A stretch of DNA of 64,000 nt from Paraburkholderia bryophila (GTDB lineage: Bacteria; Pseudomonadota; Gammaproteobacteria; Burkholderiales; Burkholderiaceae). The notes under the pieces were generated by a model. That model saw only the letters and a list, made by a program, of their open reading frames with translations. It made no database searches and was not told where the DNA came from. Positions 48,926-57,195 of the stretch are shown here, one piece after another. The stretch is taken from positions 4,340,001 to 4,404,000 of the forward strand of contig NZ_JACCAS010000001.1 of assembly GCF_013409255.1 (NCBI RefSeq), in the 5' to 3' direction. The position numbers and the translations under genes are program-made. Within the stretch, counting starts at the first letter, position 1, and each line of letters begins with the position of its first letter.

Positions 48926-49885
48926 ATGCAAACCGCCCGTACCCGCCGCGCTGGTTATCGGCTATTAACGCAGTCAGTAACGCAACTGTTCACTCGGCCG
49001 CTTGTGCAGCCGGAAACGCCGCCGCTTGTGCGGCCGACAACGCAGCCGCTAATGCAGCCGCCAACGCGTTCTTCAGCCCGCCTCTTCACGCGAGCCATCG
49101 CCTGCGTGGCCGCAGTCAGCCTGCTCGCGGCCAGCGGCCTCGCCAACGCGGCCGCCGCCGTCTGCAGCGCGCACAGCCCGGCGCACCGCGTGGCGCTCGT
49201 CGAGCTTTACAGTAGCGAAGGCTGCAATAGCTGCCCGCCCGCCGACAACTGGCTGAGCCAGTGGAAAAACAGCGGCGCGACGCAAAGCATCGTGCCGCTC
49301 GCGTTGCATGTGGATTACTGGAACAGTCTCGGCTGGACCGACCGTTTCTCGCAACATCGCTTCACCGAACGCCAGCAGACGCTGACGGATCTGGCCGGCG
49401 GCCACACCATCTATACGCCGGAAATCTTCGTGTCGGGCCGCGAGTTGCGTAGCTGGTCGCAACGTGACAGTTTCGATAGCCGCATCGGCAAGGTGGTCGC
49501 CGAACCGGCACAGGCGAACGTCGCCGTCGAACTGAATCCGCAGGCGCCGGGCGCCTTCAATGTCTCCGCGCAATTCACCAGCAAGGCCGCGGACGCGTCC
49601 GGGCAACTCAACGCCTACGTCGCCGTGTATGAAAACGCGCTGAGCTCGCACGTCGGCGCCGGCGAAAACAGCGGAGCCACCTTGCATCACGAGCGGGTGG
49701 TGCGGCAATGGATCGGTCCGGTGCCGCTGGTCGGGGGCAATGCGCAGATTCACCGCGCCGTTCGCGTCGACGCGAACGGCGCCGATGCCGGCGGCAGTGC
49801 CGATCGTTTCGGCGTGGTGGCTTTCGTCGAAAACGATGCGACCGGCGACGTGCTGCAAGTGGCCGAACTGGCCGCCTGCCAGTGA
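48926..49885 (+). CDS. DUF1223 thioredoxin-like exported protein with N-terminal repeats
   Basis: 319 residues; GGGAG precedes the ATG at 48926. DUF1223 proteins have a thioredoxin-like core: VALVELYSSEGCNSCPPADNWLSQW holds the CxxC motif (CNSC). HVDYWNSLGWTDRFSQHRFTERQ and IYTPEIFVSG follow as usual. The signal sequence (AIACVAAVSLLAASGLANA) starts only after about 55 residues made of 8-residue repeats (PLVQPETP, PLVRPTTQ, PLMQPPTR; 24-bp period at about 48974-49069). Export is likely; the reaction is unknown. Confidence 0.85.
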   Translation: MQTARTRRAGYRLLTQSVTQLFTRPLVQPETPPLVRPTTQPLMQPPTRSSARLFTRAIACVAAVSLLAASGLANAAAAVCSAHSPAHRVALVELYSSEGCNSCPPADNWLSQWKNSGATQSIVPLALHVDYWNSLGWTDRFSQHRFTERQQTLTDLAGGHTIYTPEIFVSGRELRSWSQRDSFDSRIGKVVAEPAQANVAVELNPQAPGAFNVSAQFTSKAADASGQLNAYVAVYENALSSHVGAGENSGATLHHERVVRQWIGPVPLVGGNAQIHRAVRVDANGADAGGSADRFGVVAFVENDATGDVLQVAELAACQ

Positions 49886-50008
49886 GCGCTGTCCGGCCGT
49901 TCAACGCAACGATCTTGAAGGGGACCAGGGTAAGCGCTATGGGACCCGAGTCGGCGCGACAGCGTTAACTCTAGATGACACGCCCACTCTGTTCGACAGG
50001 AGATTTTC

Positions 50009-50659
50009 ATGGCAACCCCTCACGTACTGCGCGAGAGCGACCAACACCTCGCACCGCCCGCCGTACCGACCCCTGGCGCGATTCACCCGGTATGGGTGCG
50101 CGTCACGCATTGGCTCAACGCGCTCGCGGCGATCCTGATGATGCTGTCCGGCTGGCGCATCTACGACGCATCACCGATTTTTCCGGGGTTTCGCTTCCCG
50201 CCCGGCATCACGCTTGGCGGCTGGCTCGGCGGCGCGCTGCAATGGCATTTCGCGGCGATGTGGCTGCTGGTTTTCAACGGTCTGCTGTATCTCTCGCTGA
50301 ATCTGGCGAGCGGGCGCTTCGTGCGCAAATTCCTGCCGGTGTCGCCGCGCGCGGTGCTGCACGACTTTGTCGCCGCGCTGACCGGCAAGCTCTCACACGC
50401 CGATCTGCGCGTCTACAACGCGGTGCAGAAATTCGCCTACCTGTTCGTGGTCTGCGATCTGATCGCGCTGGTGCTGTCGGGTCTCGCGATCTGGAAATCG
50501 GTGCAGTTTCCGCTGCTGCGCGACCTGATGGGCGGCTACGACAACGCCCGCATCGTTCACTTCTGCGCGATGTCGCTGATGGCGGCGTTCATCGCCGTGC
50601 ATCTGGCGATGGTGGCGCTCGTACCGCGCTCGCTGCTGGCCATGCTGCGCGGCCGCTGA
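50009..50659 (+). CDS. Cytochrome b561-type membrane subunit
   Basis: 216 residues with four membrane segments. Haem-ligand His candidates lie in WVRVTHWLNALAA (segment 1), LQWHFAAMWLLVFNG (segment 2), and RIVHFCAMSLMAAFIAVHLAMVA (segment 4), as in bacterial cytochrome b561 / hydrogenase-b domains. Immediately upstream of a YedY-like molybdenum protein gene, so it probably links that periplasmic enzyme to the quinone pool, in the role YedZ/MsrQ plays for MsrP. The sequence is of the dihaem b type rather than MsrQ. Likely co-transcribed with the next gene. Confidence 0.88.
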   Translation: MATPHVLRESDQHLAPPAVPTPGAIHPVWVRVTHWLNALAAILMMLSGWRIYDASPIFPGFRFPPGITLGGWLGGALQWHFAAMWLLVFNGLLYLSLNLASGRFVRKFLPVSPRAVLHDFVAALTGKLSHADLRVYNAVQKFAYLFVVCDLIALVLSGLAIWKSVQFPLLRDLMGGYDNARIVHFCAMSLMAAFIAVHLAMVALVPRSLLAMLRGR

Positions 50660-50725
50660 GTTTCCACTGAGCCTCCATCGAGCCTCCGCTGAGCCGCCGA
50701 AACCGAAAGTTATGGATATCGAATC

Positions 50726-51517
50726 ATGAACAATCCCATTCGAAAACCCTCGCGGCCAATCGGCCACTCGCTCGACCGCGAGTCGATCCTGATCGACGCC
50801 CGCCGCGAACTCACCATGCCGTCGCGGCGCCTGTTCGGCCAGCGTCTGCTGACGCTCGGCGGCCTGTCGATGTTGACCGGCTGCTCGCTCGTCGACAACG
50901 ACTCGGTCAATAAATTCCTGACCGCCGTGTCGCGCCTGAACGACCGCGCGCAGGCCGCGCTATTCGATCCGAAGCAGCTCGCGCCGACCTACACCGAAGC
51001 GCAGATCACGCGGCCGTTCCCGTTCAACGCGTTCTACGGTATCGACGACGTGCCCGAAGTGGACGGCTCCGATTACCAATTGAAGATCGGCGGCCTCGTC
51101 AAAGGCCAGCGCGCGTGGAGCTTGCCCGAGTTGTACGCGTTGCCGCACGCCGAGCAGATCACTCGGCACATCTGTGTGGAAGGGTGGAGCGCGATCGGCC
51201 GCTGGGGCGGCACGCCGTTCGGCGATTTTCTGCGGCGCATCGGCGCGGACACCAGCGCGAAGTACGTCGGCTTCAGATGCGCGGACGACTACTACGAAAG
51301 CATCGACATGCCGACCGCGCTGCATCCGCAGACGCTGCTCACGTTCGAGTACGACGGCGAGCGCCTGCCCGCGAAATACGGCTTCCCGATGAAGCTGCGC
51401 ATGCCGACCAAGCTCGGCTACAAGAATCCGAAGCACATCGTCGAGATGTTCGTCACCAACACGTTCCCCGGCGGCTATTGGGTCGACCAGGGCTACAACT
51501 GGTTCGGAGGCTCCTGA
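50726..51517 (+). CDS. Sulfite-oxidase-fold molybdopterin oxidoreductase (YedY-like)
   Basis: 263 residues. SRRLFGQRLLTLGGLSMLTGC (33-53) looks like a twin-arginine signal ending in a lipobox Cys. The oxidoreductase molybdopterin-binding domain has the Mo-ligand Cys in RHICVEGWSAIGRWGG (C150). The C-terminal LRMPTKLGYKNPKHIVEMFVTNTFPGGYWVDQGYNWFGGS is typical of the family. Likely a periplasmic reductase of S- or N-oxides fed by the cytochrome b above; the substrate is unknown. The dimerisation domain of true sulfite oxidases is missing. Confidence 0.9.
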   Translation: MNNPIRKPSRPIGHSLDRESILIDARRELTMPSRRLFGQRLLTLGGLSMLTGCSLVDNDSVNKFLTAVSRLNDRAQAALFDPKQLAPTYTEAQITRPFPFNAFYGIDDVPEVDGSDYQLKIGGLVKGQRAWSLPELYALPHAEQITRHICVEGWSAIGRWGGTPFGDFLRRIGADTSAKYVGFRCADDYYESIDMPTALHPQTLLTFEYDGERLPAKYGFPMKLRMPTKLGYKNPKHIVEMFVTNTFPGGYWVDQGYNWFGGS

Positions 51518-51687
51518 CGCACGCGGGTCGCGCGACGGGCGGCGAGCGGCATTGTCGCCAGGCTCCTCACGCACCCCCGGGCGGCAGAAGCTTCGGAAAT
51601 ACGCCGGCGATCAGACGATCAGAGCATGAGGGCAACAGGCGATCGGATCGACCGGTTTTGAATCATCCACAACAACGGAGTTATCCC

Positions 51688-51936
51688 ATGAAAAAATTCG
51701 CAATCGCAGCAGTGGCTGTCGCTCTTCTGACCAGCGGCGGCGCCGCGTTCGCGCAAGCCAGCGGCGCGATGTCCAACGACGCCATGTCGAAAGACACGAT
51801 GTCGAAGGATTCCATGTCCAAAGACACGATGAAGAAAGACACGATGAAAAAGGACACGATGAAGCACGACAAGATGAAGAAGAGCGGCGACGCGATGGGC
51901 ATGAAGCACGAAGCGTCGGGCGCCATGGCCAACTGA
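51688..51936 (+). CDS. Pentapeptide MXKDX repeat protein
   Basis: 82 residues from the ATG at 51688 with GGAG before it. A signal peptide ends at AAFA. The mature protein has seven five-residue repeats (MSNDA, MSKDT, MSKDS, MSKDT, MKKDT, MKKDT, MKHDK; 51769-51873, 15-bp period), then GDAMGMKHEASGAMAN. The regular Met/Lys/Asp spacing suggests metal binding (copper-type Met motifs) or a charge-patterned helix. A known burkholderial family without established function. Own terminator downstream. Confidence 0.9.
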   Translation: MKKFAIAAVAVALLTSGGAAFAQASGAMSNDAMSKDTMSKDSMSKDTMKKDTMKKDTMKHDKMKKSGDAMGMKHEASGAMAN

Positions 51937-51993
51937 CGCATGCTGTCGATGCCGCCCGCATAGCGTGAACGAGGCGGCGCCGAAAGCGGTGCC

Positions 51994-52023
51994 AAAGCCG
52001 GGGAGAAATCCCCGGCTTTTTTT
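51994..52023 (+). terminator. Terminator after MXKDX gene
   Basis: GCCGGGGA/TCCCCGGC with a GAAA tetraloop and seven T. The following 52024-52303 holds a plausible promoter (CTGACG, 16 bases, CATAAT at 52081-52086) and an unusually long, GC-rich 5' UTR of about 210 bases for the EamA gene. Confidence 0.93.
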
Positions 52024-52303
52024 GTTGCAAGTACGCCAAAAAGTTACGATTCTTTCGACTGACGCGGTGGGCGCTTACTGCATAATGCGATGCGCGCCGA
52101 GCATTTGGCGCGTGTTCGCCGCGAATCGACTCCGTTCGAATGCCGCGGCGCTGTGGCCCTTTGGCCATTTATCGTCCTTCCGTTCCACCACATGTCCGCC
52201 AGCCTCGCCCGTCCGACCGCATCGCCGATGCGGTGTCCGCCATCCCGCCACCGGGTCTTCAGCGGGGGCATCGGACCTCAAGCGGTCGGGGCGGGTTGAA
52301 CGC

Positions 52304-53236
52304 ATGTCGCCGCAACTCCCTAATCGCTTTCCGCGCAGTTTCCCCATCCGCTTGCCGCAGTCGCGCAACGGCCAGATCGCGCTGGCGCTCGGCGTCGTCT
52401 ATCTCGTGTGGGGCTCGACTTATCTCGCCGTGCATGTCGCCCTCGGCTCGTTTCCGCCGCTGCTGCTGTCGGGCATGCGCAATCTGTTTGCCGGCATCGG
52501 CCTTTTTATCTTCGCGGTGCGTCGCAAGCCGGCCTGGCCGAGCGTGGCCGAAATCCGCAATGCCGGGCTGGTCGGCACGATGCTGGTCGGTTTGTCGAGC
52601 GGCATGCTGGCGTTCGGGATGCGCACCGTCGGCACCGGCACCGCTGCAGTGATGGTGGCCACCGTGCCGCTGTTCGCCACGGTGATCGCCGCAGTGGCGG
52701 GGCGCAAGATCGGCCGGGGCGAGTGGTTCGCGGTCGGACTGGGGCTCGTCGGCATCGCGATTCTTAGCCACGGCGACAGCTCGCCGGGCTCGGCGGGCGG
52801 CAGTCTGGCCATTCTGTGCGGCGCACTGTTCTGGGCCGGCGGCGCGCATCTGGCCGGGCGGCTGAAGCTGCCCTCAGACCTGTTTCTGTCGACCTCGCTG
52901 CAGATCGGGCTGGGCGGCGCGATGTCGAGCATGGTCGCGTGGGTCTCCGGCGAGCGGATGCTCGACGTGCATTTTCTGCCGGTGCTGGCGTTCATCTACC
53001 TGATGCTGGTCGGCACGATGGCCGCGTATGTCGCGTATGGCTTTCTGATCCGGCACACCAGTCCGATCATTGCCAGCAGTTGTATGTACGTGAACCCGGT
53101 GGTCGCGGTGGCGCTCGGCGCGCTGCTGCTCGGTGAGCCGGTCACGCGTTCCACCGTGATCGCGACCGTGGTGATTCTGGCGAGCGTGGGGCTGTCGTTC
53201 TGGTTCGATTACAGGAAGAAGGGGCTCGCCGCTTGA
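52304..53236 (+). CDS. EamA/DMT family transporter (YedA-like)
   Basis: 310 residues from the ATG at 52304; the frame is open back to 51965 but the upstream part overlaps the terminator and looks non-coding. Ten hydrophobic segments in two EamA repeats; LALGVVYLVWGSTYLAVHVALGSFPPLLLSGMRNLFAG is characteristic of YedA-type exporters, and SPIIASSCMYVNPVVAVALGALLLGEPVT of the second repeat. No clear ribosome site before the ATG. Substrate unknown. Confidence 0.9.
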   Translation: MSPQLPNRFPRSFPIRLPQSRNGQIALALGVVYLVWGSTYLAVHVALGSFPPLLLSGMRNLFAGIGLFIFAVRRKPAWPSVAEIRNAGLVGTMLVGLSSGMLAFGMRTVGTGTAAVMVATVPLFATVIAAVAGRKIGRGEWFAVGLGLVGIAILSHGDSSPGSAGGSLAILCGALFWAGGAHLAGRLKLPSDLFLSTSLQIGLGGAMSSMVAWVSGERMLDVHFLPVLAFIYLMLVGTMAAYVAYGFLIRHTSPIIASSCMYVNPVVAVALGALLLGEPVTRSTVIATVVILASVGLSFWFDYRKKGLAA

Positions 53237-53251
53237 GGCGGCCAAGGGCAG

Positions 53252-53279
53252 GCGAGGCTCGCAGCGTTGCGAGCCTGCC
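53252..53279. repeat. Hairpin between convergent EamA and fadH genes
   Basis: AGGCTCGCA (53255-53263) / TGCGAGCCT (53268-53276) with a GCGT loop. No T-run, so at best a weak or Rho-assisted terminator. Confidence 0.5.
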
Positions 53280-53384
53280 GTGATAGCACGACCTGGTAGC
53301 GCGGCGCGCGGCTGAGCAAAGCGCCGCCGCCGCATCCGAGCCTTAGCCTGAGTCCAAGCCTGCGCAAACCGCGCACTTAACTAA

Positions 53385-55430
53385 CTAAAGCGCCGCCGCC
53401 ACTTCCGCGCCTTCGCGGATCGCGCGCTTCGCATCCAGTTCACCCGCCAGTTTGGCGCCGCCGATCACGTAATAGCGCGGACCGCCAGTCTGCTTGGCGG
53501 CACCCTCCGCCGCCACCGGATGCAGATCGCGCAGCGAATCCTGCCCCGCGCACACCACGATCGTGTCCACCTCAAGCCATTCCTCCACACCGTCACGCTC
53601 GATCTTCAAACCGCGCGCGCTGATTTCCCGGTACGACACGCCGCCGAGCATCTTCACGCCGTTTCTCGCCAGCGTCGCGCGATGCACCCAGCCTGACGTC
53701 TTGCCGAGTCCCATGCCCAGCTTGCCGGCCTTGCGCTGCAACAACCAGATATCGCGCGGCGGCTGCGGCGTCGACGGCGCTTTCAGGCCGCCGCGTTCCC
53801 GCACCGCGAGATCCACGCCCCATTCGTCGAGCCACGCATCGCGCGGCGTCGGCAGCGGCTCGCCGGCGCGATGCAGCAGGAACTCGCTGACGTCGAAGCC
53901 GATGCCGCCCGCGCCGATCACCGCGACGCGGTGCCCGACCGGCGCGCCACGCAACACGTCCACATAAGACAGCACGTTCGGCCCGTCGATACCGCTAATC
54001 GCCGGCCGCCGCGGCACGATGCCGGTGGCGACGATCACGTCGTCGTAAGCGCCGGCCGCCAGCAGCGCGGCATCGACGCGTGTGTCGAGCCGCACGTCGA
54101 CGCGATGTCGCTGCAACTGGCTCTGAAAGTAACGGATCGTCTCGCTGAACTCTTCCTTGCCGGGCACGCGCATCGCCAGATTGAACTGGCCGCCGATGCT
54201 TGCGCCCGCATCGAACAGCGTCACGCGATGCCCGCGCGCGGCCGCCACGGTCGCCGCCGACAATCCCGCCGGGCCCGCGCCGACCACCGCGACCGAACGC
54301 GCCGCCTGCGGACCCGCGACCGGACGATAGACCAGCTCGGTCTCGCGTCCCGCGCGCGGATTCACCAGACACGACGCGCGCTGGTTCTTGAACGTGTGAT
54401 CGAGACAGGCCTGATTGCAGGCGATACAGGTGTTGATTTCGTGCGCGCGGCCTTCGGCGGTCTTCACGACGAACTCCGGATCGGCCAGCAGCGGCCGCGC
54501 CATCGACACCAGATCGCCGGCGCCCTGTTCGAGCAGCGCTTCGGCGACCTCGGGCGTATTGATGCGGTTCGACACGATCACCGGCACCTTGACCGAGGCC
54601 TTCAACCGCGCGCTGAGTTCGGCGAAGGCCGCGCGCGGCACCGACGTCACGATAGTCGGCACGCGCGCCTCATGCCAGCCGATGCCGGTATTGAACATCG
54701 TCACACCGGCCGCTTCGAGCGCCTGGGCGACCTGCACGGTCTCGTCCCACGTATTGCCGCCTTCCACCAGATCGATCAGCGAGAGCCGGTACACGACGAT
54801 AAAGCGTTCGCCGCACGCCGCGCGCACCCGCTCGACGATCTCGCGCGCGAGCCGCAGGCGATTCTCGATGCTGCCGCCGTAACCGTCGGTGCGCTTGTTG
54901 GTGCGCGGGCACAGGAACTGATTGAGCAGATAGCCTTCGCTGCCCATGATCTCGACACCGTCGTAGCCCGCGCGTTGCGCGAGCCGGGCGCAGCGTGCGT
55001 AGTGGCGCACGGTCTTCGCGATGCCGGCCACGCTCAGCGCGCGCGGCTTGAACTTCGAGATCGGCGATTTGAGCGCGGAAGCCGACACCACGAACGGCTG
55101 GTACCCATAGCGACCCGCATGCAGGATCTGCAGCGCGATCTTGCCGCCTTCGGCATGCACGGCTTCGGTCAACTGCCGGTGATTGCGCAGATCGAACACC
55201 GAGTTCAAAGTGCCGCCGAACGGCAGCAGCCAGCCTTCGCGATTCGGCGAGATCCCGCCGGTGATGATCAGGCCCACGCCGCCTTTGGCGCGCTCGCGGA
55301 AATAGGCGGCCAGCTTCGGGTAATGCCAGAAGCGGTCTTCCATGCCGGTGTGCATCGAACCCATCACCACGCGGTTGCGCAAGCGGGTGAAGCCGAGGTC
55401 GAGTTCGGCGAGTAAGCGTTGGTAAGGCAT
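53385..55430 (-). CDS. fadH: NADPH-dependent 2,4-dienoyl-CoA reductase
   Basis: 681 residues from the ATG at 55430; the long open frame beyond it to 56720 runs antisense to the DUF4397 gene and is chance. An old-yellow-enzyme FMN barrel occupies residues 1-350 (LRNRVVMGSMHTGMED, then HYARCARLAQRAGYDGVEIMGSEGYLLNQFL), followed by the 4Fe-4S cysteines in CIACNQACLDHTF and CLVNPRAG. A C-terminal FAD/NADPH part follows (VVGAGPAGLSAA, AVIGAGGIGFDVSEF). It reduces 2,4-dienoyl-CoA during beta-oxidation of unsaturated fatty acids. Stands alone. Confidence 0.95.
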   Translation of the reverse strand: MPYQRLLAELDLGFTRLRNRVVMGSMHTGMEDRFWHYPKLAAYFRERAKGGVGLIITGGISPNREGWLLPFGGTLNSVFDLRNHRQLTEAVHAEGGKIALQILHAGRYGYQPFVVSASALKSPISKFKPRALSVAGIAKTVRHYARCARLAQRAGYDGVEIMGSEGYLLNQFLCPRTNKRTDGYGGSIENRLRLAREIVERVRAACGERFIVVYRLSLIDLVEGGNTWDETVQVAQALEAAGVTMFNTGIGWHEARVPTIVTSVPRAAFAELSARLKASVKVPVIVSNRINTPEVAEALLEQGAGDLVSMARPLLADPEFVVKTAEGRAHEINTCIACNQACLDHTFKNQRASCLVNPRAGRETELVYRPVAGPQAARSVAVVGAGPAGLSAATVAAARGHRVTLFDAGASIGGQFNLAMRVPGKEEFSETIRYFQSQLQRHRVDVRLDTRVDAALLAAGAYDDVIVATGIVPRRPAISGIDGPNVLSYVDVLRGAPVGHRVAVIGAGGIGFDVSEFLLHRAGEPLPTPRDAWLDEWGVDLAVRERGGLKAPSTPQPPRDIWLLQRKAGKLGMGLGKTSGWVHRATLARNGVKMLGGVSYREISARGLKIERDGVEEWLEVDTIVVCAGQDSLRDLHPVAAEGAAKQTGGPRYYVIGGAKLAGELDAKRAIREGAEVAAAL

Positions 55431-55790
55431 GCGGGGGACCGTGTAAGTATGGGACGCGGACGAACGATACACCGCGCGCCGTACCAACCCTCCGAGGAAA
55501 AATTCTAATCCACGCAAATCGTTGCGCCGTAAGACATTCTTCCGTCGCCACGAGCCAACTCGACCCCCGCGGCACACGCATTGCTCGAAGCGAGCGTCCA
55601 TCGACACGGACCGCGCCGCTCCCGAAACAGGCGCGTTGTGCGGCAGGGAAGGAGGGAGTGCTCCGTTTCGGAACGCCGTCCAGACACCATTCGAAGTAGC
55701 GATGAATGCGGTGTCGGACGTTCCGAGGTTCGAAGCGAAGCACCCGTAAATCAATGGGCCATGAGCCCCACATCGATATAGGTGAACACA
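55431..55790. other. Intergenic region between fadH and DUF4397 gene
   Basis: 360 bases holding two divergent promoters that I cannot place with confidence; GATATAGG at 55774-55781 is the only -10-like element, close to the lipoprotein start. No small ORF with a ribosome site. Confidence 0.35.
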
Positions 55791-56588
55791 ATGAAAACAA
55801 TCCGAACCATGGCGGCGATGGCTGCTGTTGCGTCCCTTCTGAGCGCCTGCGGTGGCGGCGGCACGAGCGACGTCGGCAAGGAACTCGGCATCACGAATCC
55901 GGAGATTCATTTCATTAACGCGAATCCCAGCAGTCCGGCACTCGACTTTCTCGTGAACGGCACCGCGCCTTCGGGGCAGACCAACGTCGCCTATAAAGGC
56001 GTGACCAATCTCACCAACATCGGCACGGGCTCGACCACGGTCGCCTACGCGGCGACCAGCACGACGACCGCGCTCGCCAGCGGCAATTTCCCGAACGTCG
56101 CGAACGGTCACGACTACACCGTGATCGCGTTGCCGAACGTGACCGCGCCGGACATCGGCCTGATCGACGATCCGTTCGACAAGGGCCTGCTGTCCAATAG
56201 CGCGCGTCTGCGCGGCTTCAACGCGTCGCAGAACGCGGGCAATCTCGATCTGTACCTGGTGCCGGCCGGCACGACCGACGTCAGCAGCCTCACGCCGACC
56301 ATGACGGGTGTGCAGTACAAGAACGCCGTGCCGGCCAGCGGCCAGGATTCGATCTATGTGTCCGGCGGACAATACGAGCTGATCGCGACCGTGTCCGGCA
56401 GCAAGACGCCGATCTTCCAGTCGGCTGCGTTCTCGCTGTCGAACAACGCCGACTGGCTGGTCACGTCGGTGCCGATCGGCGGCACGCTCAGCCAGTTGCT
56501 GCCGGGGCAGATCCATCTGCTGATCGCGCAGAACGGCAATACCAGCACGCCGAGTCAGGAACTGACCAACACGCTGACGGGAATGTAA
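55791..56588 (+). CDS. DUF4397 lipoprotein
   Basis: 265 residues from the ATG at 55791; a GTG three codons earlier is an alternative. The lipoprotein signal ends SLLSAC, followed by GGGG. The mature protein has two immunoglobulin-like DUF4397 repeats: INANPSSPALDFLVNGTAPSGQTNVAYKGVTN and LRGFNASQNAGNLDLYLVPAGTTDVSSLTPTMTGVQYKN. Probably an outer-membrane-anchored or surface protein; function unknown. A 10-bp hairpin CGCTCACAGG/CCTGTGAGCG at 56597-56627 follows the stop, without T-run. Confidence 0.85.
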   Translation: MKTIRTMAAMAAVASLLSACGGGGTSDVGKELGITNPEIHFINANPSSPALDFLVNGTAPSGQTNVAYKGVTNLTNIGTGSTTVAYAATSTTTALASGNFPNVANGHDYTVIALPNVTAPDIGLIDDPFDKGLLSNSARLRGFNASQNAGNLDLYLVPAGTTDVSSLTPTMTGVQYKNAVPASGQDSIYVSGGQYELIATVSGSKTPIFQSAAFSLSNNADWLVTSVPIGGTLSQLLPGQIHLLIAQNGNTSTPSQELTNTLTGM

Positions 56589-56721
56589 ACACACCGCGCT
56601 CACAGGTGCGTGCAGCGCCTGTGAGCGGCGGACAGTCCTGGGGAGGACGGAGCGGCGATCCACGCGAGTGGGTCGCCGTTTTGTTTGTGCGGGCCGTCTG
56701 GGCACGCCTGCGCTGCCCATG

Positions 56722-56758
56722 AAAAAAGCCCGTCGCGAGATGACCCGCGATGGGCTTT
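56722..56758 (-). terminator. Terminator of entericidin gene
   Basis: Minus strand: AGCCCATCGCG pairs with CGCGACGGGCT (one mismatch), 8-base loop, then TTTTTT. Confidence 0.75.
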
Positions 56759-56837
56759 CTGTTCCTGCAAAACACAGCGTAAGGCAGCGACTCGCGGCAG
56801 CGCCGCGAAAGCGCCGCCGCGTCGCCAGAAGCCCGGC

Positions 56838-56972
56838 TTACTTCGCCTGATCCGCCGAGTTCGTGATGGCGTTGCCGCCCTTCGAGATGTCCTGTCCGGC
56901 GCCGGCCATCGTGTTGCAACCTGCGAGCGCAGCGGTCCCTGCAATGAGAAGCAAAGCGATCAGTCGAGTCAT
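56838..56972 (-). CDS. ecnB: Entericidin A/B family lipoprotein
   Basis: 44 residues from the ATG at 56972, AGGAG upstream; a frame opening at 57026 is less likely. The lipoprotein signal ends AALAGC and the remainder NTMAGAGQDISKGGNAITNSADQAK is the standard entericidin sequence. In enterobacteria these small membrane lipoproteins are induced in stationary phase or stress and form a toxin/antidote-like pair; here only one copy is visible. EcnA versus EcnB cannot be separated, so the symbol is tentative. Confidence 0.88.
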   Translation of the reverse strand: MTRLIALLLIAGTAALAGCNTMAGAGQDISKGGNAITNSADQAK

Positions 56973-57195
56973 GAAAGTTCTCCTTGTCGAGAATGCATCG
57001 GTTGACGTGCCCATGTTGTCCGGCACGTGCGACCGGGGCTTGTGTCAGATCGCCAGTCGATCCGGTCTGATTCCATGTTAAAAAAAAGGGTGGGGGCGGC
57101 GCTGTCAGTTGCATCGCGATTTTGTTGTAGGCGGGCTCCGGTGTTTGCGTCGGCGCACTCCTACACGCGCATTAACAACGCGCCGCCGCACGTTG

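Noticed and set aside
51769..51873. CRISPR-like or regulatory direct repeats
   Set aside because: The 15-bp repeats are in frame and encode the MXKDX pentapeptides.
55431..56720. N-terminal extension of fadH by 430 codons
   Set aside because: Runs antisense through the DUF4397 lipoprotein gene; FadH homology begins exactly at the ATG at 55430.
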